A stretch of DNA of 64,000 nucleotides from contig JAOBSW010000518.1 in assembly GCA_026214975.1 (NCBI GenBank), positions 40,719-104,718 of the forward strand. Reading direction: 5' to 3'. The notes under the pieces were generated by a model, which worked only from the letters and a program-made list of their open reading frames with translations, was not told the origin of the DNA and searched no databases. Each line of letters begins with the position of its first letter. Positions within the stretch are counted from its first letter, which is position 1. Position numbers and translations under genes: made by a program. Positions 60,300 through 64,000 of this stretch are shown here, in pieces. This DNA comes from Gentiana macrophylla. Its lineage: Eukaryota; Streptophyta; Magnoliopsida; Gentianales; Gentianaceae.

Positions 60300-60591
60300 T
60301 TTTTTAATGTATATGACACTTCAAAGTGTCTTTAGTAGTATAAAGTTAAGACATTTTAAAGTGACTTCATAGGGTTACACAAAATTACACTACATAGGTG
60401 ACACTTTTAAATGTCTCCACATGTACAAAAAAATTAAGACATAGAAAAATGTCTCCACATGGTCTCACACATTTACACCTACTTGGTGTAGATACATTTT
60501 GTATACTAGTGACTCTATATCATGTTCTTAGTGGCACTTTTTGAAAAATGCCTTTATAGGTGTGTCTACATAGGTGTTTTTTCTTGTAGTG
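60300..60591. mobile_element. One end of a CACTA transposon
   Basis: The minus strand at 60591 begins CACTACAAGAAAAAACACC, the terminal sequence of CACTA elements. Inside are inverted subterminal units: GACACTTCAAAGTGTC (60314-60329), GACATTTTAAAGTGAC, GACACTTTTAAATGTC and GACATAGAAAAATGTC. The other terminus was not found, so the element is truncated or its start is degraded. It interrupts the gypsy-D LTR. Confidence 0.75.
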
Positions 60592-60890
60592 AATTAATGA
60601 TTAGGGTTTACTACAATGAATCAAAAGTGACATAAATACTCTTATTGATAAAAATGGGGTTTTACAATCTCCCTCCTTAGAAGAAGTTTCATCCTCGAAA
60701 CTTCATATGTTTGAAGGTGGGAAAAGGTTAGGTGTTTGGCTCGCATCTCCAACTTGAGCTTCCGAGTAGCCTCTTGTTCGGTATGGTTAGACCACAACAC
60801 TTTGACTAAGGCCAACGTGATACGGAAGTACCTCAAATTCCCATTACACGTTGGACGATCTATAATTATCACGATTTTAAGGCTCCTCAA
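60592..60890 (-). pseudogene. pol: gypsy-D: LTR start and pol C-terminal fragment
   Basis: On the minus strand, 60890-60679 reads the end of a chromovirus-type pol (ITLALVKVLWSNHTEQEATR, a chromodomain-like LVKVLW motif). A polypurine tract (AAGGAGGGAGAT, 60678-60667) and an LTR start TGTAAAACCCC (60666) follow. Only 75 bases of LTR remain before the CACTA end. The fragment is cut on the right by the next gypsy element. Confidence 0.7.
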
Positions 60891-61459
60891 CCTTCAAGAA
60901 ACACATTCTTGAAAACCTTGGAATGATCAAAACCCCTTGAGACACCGCCAAGAAACCACGATTTGTGAACGTTCAAGAATTGCCAATTTCTTGAATTTGA
61001 TGTTCAATGATTAAGTTTATTAAGTAAACTTAAAAAAAAACGCATTTGTCCTTGCCAATGCAAAGAAGAATTTTTATAATAAATCGAATAATGTGTCCTT
61101 AGAAAAAAACTCCTAAGCCTTATTTATAGGCTTACAACTAGAGAAATTAAAACCAAATCCCGATGTGGGACAAAGAACCTAAAAACTCCTAAACTTACAT
61201 TTACGCCACCATGGCTTTTTATTAAAAATAAACTAAATAGACTCATAAAAATACTCTTAATATGCGCCCAATGAATCTAACCACATCCATCGGCAACAAT
61301 GAGCAATATCGCCGTCTCACATTCAACATTTCCTTCATCTCTCTTCTTGCGTTGCACTCTGGTGGCTGGTCCATCTCTACAATTATCAAAGGATCCTTGG
61401 CCTGAATTGGTGACATAAGATCATGATGTGTATTTGGTGGTAATGGATGCGAACTCACA
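60891..61459 (-). repeat. gypsy-C 3' LTR (right boundary firm, left approximate)
   Basis: The minus-strand LTR starts TGTGAGTTCGCATCC at 61459, next to a polypurine tract (AGGAGGGAATGA, 61471-61460). A minus-strand TATA box is at 61120-61128. As in Gy-1, an open frame from pol runs on into the LTR. The left end is placed only by where gypsy-D coding starts. Confidence 0.65.
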
Positions 61460-64000
61460 TCATTCCCTCCTAGGTTGAGAAGGATCGTCTCGGATCATAA
61501 GGATTATCAAAAAAAAGACAACTCGTCAATTTGGAAAAGGAGATAGATCGACAACATTCACCGTAGTAGACACGCCCCAATCGGGTGGTAGATCAATCAC
61601 GTAAGCGTTGGGGTTGATTCGTTTGATACTTTGAACAGTCCATCACCTCAGGATGCGGCTTTGTCTTCTCCTCATGCGGGAAACGGTCTTTCCTCATATG
61701 TAGCCACACGTAATCTCCTGGCTCGAAAATCATGGGCTTCGGCCTCGATTAGCTTGCTTGACATATCTAGCTGTCTGCTCTTCCACATGCTTCCTAGCTT
61801 TCGCATGCATATCCTTTACCATAGCAGCCTTCTTCTCACCATCCAAACTAGTAATTTCTCCTGCAGGCAAAGGCAATAGATCAATAGGAGCATTTGGATT
61901 AAATCCATAAACAAGCTCAAAAGGGAATACTTAGTTGCGGAGTGTGTATACGGTTATAAGCAAATTCAACAAAAAGGCAAGCATGATTCCCAATTTTTGA
62001 GGTTCTTCACGCACAACCACACGCAATAATTGACCCAAAACACGATTCACAACTTGATCGACCATCGGTTTGTGGGTGACATGCGAGAGAAAATAGTAAA
62101 TGCGTGCCTAGCCTCATCCACAAATATCGCCAAAAGTGAGTGACAAACTTAACATCCCCTGTCACTAACAATAGACTTAGGCACTCCATGCAACCGCATA
62201 ATTTCTTTCAAGAATAAATCGACAATGTATGAAGCATCATTCGTTTTATTGCATGGCAAAAAGTGTGCCATTTTAGAAAATCTATCCACGACTACAAATA
62301 TGGAATCCTTACCACTTTTAGAACGTGGAAGTCCTAGCACAAAGTCCATGGAAAGATCACCGAGGGGGAATAAGGGATGGGAAGCGGAATGTAAAGACCA
62401 TGAGGCATAGACTTAGATTTAGCACGTTTTACGCAATACATGACTCACAAAATTTCTGAACATCCTCGCACATATGTGGCCAATAAAAGTGTGTGCTCAA
62501 TATGTCAAGTGTCTTTGCAATACCAAAATGACCCATCAATCCCCCAGCATGCGACTCTTTAACGAGACAATCACGAATTGAACATCAGGGAATACACACA
62601 CGGTTTTCTTATAAAGGAACCCGTCGAAGATATAAAACTTGCCATCTAACTTGTACAATTCATCGGTTATAGCATGTAGGCATTTCTTAAAGATCTCTTG
62701 GAAATCTAGATCGAGACAAGTAAAGGTCCTTAATATCTTGAAAACCGAATAACAATGCATGTGAGTAATCAAAGTGTATCTCTAGACAATGCATCGCCCT
62801 ACGGTATTTTCTTGACCTTTCTTGTATTTAATCACATATGGAAATGATTCGATAAACTCAATCCACCTAATATGTCTAGCATGCAACTTATTACGACTTT
62901 TTAAGTACTTGAGAGACTCATTATCGGTATGAATAACAAACTCCGTGGTCTAAGGTAATCTTTGCGCAGACTTGCAAGCAAAGCGTACTAAGGCATACAG
63001 ATTCCTTATCATAGGTGGCATAGTTCAAAATGACACTTTTAATTTTTCACTAAAATAAGCAATAGGTCTGTCTTCTTGAATAAGAACACCCCAATTCCCA
63101 CACCAAGCATCACATTCAAGTTCAAATGTTTTATCAAAATCGAGGTAATGCAAGAATAAATTTGAAATCAACTTAGATTTTAAAGTTTCAAAGGACTCCC
63201 TTTATTTTGGACCCCATTGAAATGGAGCATTCTTCTTGATTAGATCATTCAAGGGTGCAGCAATGGTGCCCTTGCATCGGCACGAATCTCTGTAAAATCC
63301 ACGCTAATCCGTGAAAACTCCTCACTTCGGAAGCATTCTTTGGTTCGGGCCATTCATCAATTGCTTTTACCTTATCTTTGTCAACTTCAATGCCCTGCGA
63401 ACTCACAACTAAACCCAAAAACACAACCCTCTCCATGCAAAAGAACACTTTTTAAGGTTAGCATATAAGCGGGCATCTAAGGGTATCTAAAAGCGCTCTA
63501 ACATGATCAACATGTGAATCGAGATCTCGGACTATAAATGAGTATGTCATCGAAATACACGACAACAAAGTGACCTATGAAGTCCCTAAGCACCTCATTC
63601 ATCAAGCGCATAAATGTAGCGGGGGAATTAGTGAGTCCAAATGGCATGACTAGCCACTCATATAATCCATATTTTGTTTTAAAAGCCGTTTCCATTCATC
63701 TCTGGCCTAATTCTAACTTGGTGATAGCCTGATTTTAAATCAATTTTAGTGAAGTATTTACTACCCTTAAGCATATCAAGCATATCATCTAATCTAGGAA
63801 TAGGATGGCGATACTTTACCGTTATTTCATTAATTGCTCTGCGATCGTGCACATCCTCCATTCACTGTTTTCTTTGGCACCACAATGACCGGTGCGGCAC
63901 AAGGTGACATAGACTTCCTAATCTTCTGGCCAGCAACTCTTGCACTTGTCTTTCTATCTCAAAGAGTCTCTTGCAGGTTGGCCCTATAAGTCGGGCGGTT
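61460..64000 (-). pseudogene. pol: gypsy-C pol, Gy-1-like group, runs off the window
   Basis: From 64000 down: RT ([35 protein letters not shown] at 63800-63730; [20 protein letters not shown] near 63555), a connection region ([17 protein letters not shown], 63350), RNase H with many breaks (63200-62830), integrase finger (62560-62430), [20 protein letters not shown] (62349), [12 protein letters not shown] (62170), CHPQTDGRS with the catalytic Glu region destroyed (62060), and a C-terminal tail near 61640. Unlike Gy-1, the RT N-terminal region is present. Frames change every 100-300 bases, so it is older than Gy-1. Confidence 0.85.

Noticed and set aside
61631..61879. Plus-strand frame MNSPSPQDAALSS
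   Set aside because: It is antisense to the gypsy-C integrase C-terminus.
1..64000. CRISPR arrays, operons or bacterial promoters
   Set aside because: No regular spacer-repeat structure is present and the content is plant nuclear retroelements.

Overview
The window is repeat-dense nuclear DNA of a flowering plant. Almost every stretch that can be read is a broken transposable element: Ty1/copia and Ty3/gypsy retrotransposons, solo LTRs, a Helitron, hAT-like and Mutator-like non-autonomous DNA elements, and one end of a CACTA element. A short copy of the plastid rpoB gene (59319-59549) lies inside a CCCTAC-rich array, which fits a plant nucleus. I found no intact host gene, no rRNA gene, no functional tRNA gene and no CRISPR array. 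Nearly all reading frames carry stops or frameshifts. The species cannot be told from the sequence. All element names below are local labels.

Left part (1-17352). copia-1 enters from beyond the left edge and runs to 15235: gag, protease, integrase, RT, RNase H, an internal promoter-like block, a second long ORF (5808-9579), a polypurine tract and the 3' LTR. The LTR is split by a minus-strand gypsy, Gy-1 (9869-13787). Gy-1 has both LTRs but lacks gag, protease and the start of RT. copia-1 itself sits in an Athila-like gypsy (gypsy-A), whose RT, RNase H and integrase start follow at 15236-17352.

Middle (17353-44536). copia-2, a sister of copia-1, starts abruptly inside its coding region and ends with a complete 3' LTR (33426-35093). 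It is split by copia-3 (20473-29030). copia-2 lies in gypsy-B (35094-39707, minus), an Athila-like element with a clear tRNA-Asp primer site and 5' LTR. gypsy-B lies in an older copia LTR (copia-4). That LTR also received two solo LTRs, 35 bp apart, each with a perfect 5-bp target duplication (GTTCC and TTATG). copia-4 in turn interrupts the end of another related LTR (copia-6), which interrupts a minus-strand copia (copia-5).

Right part (44537-64000). copia-5 is also split by a solo LTR with a CCACC duplication. It is followed by a small hAT-like remnant with a tRNA-like core and a 3.3-kb hAT-like element carrying CGGTTCGG arrays, itself hit by a 1.4-kb element. Next come a GC-richer gag-like leader, a decayed Helitron Rep/helicase gene (minus), a CCCTAC array holding the plastid fragment, a CACTA end, and the 3' ends of two minus-strand gypsy elements, the last running off the window.

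The most interesting item is the long ORF downstream of pol in copia-1 and copia-2. It would encode about 1,245 residues, with a conserved N-terminal domain, a long acidic and lysine-rich middle and an RGG-rich tail. Each copy is preceded by its own TATA-containing block, so the family may express a second protein from an internal promoter.
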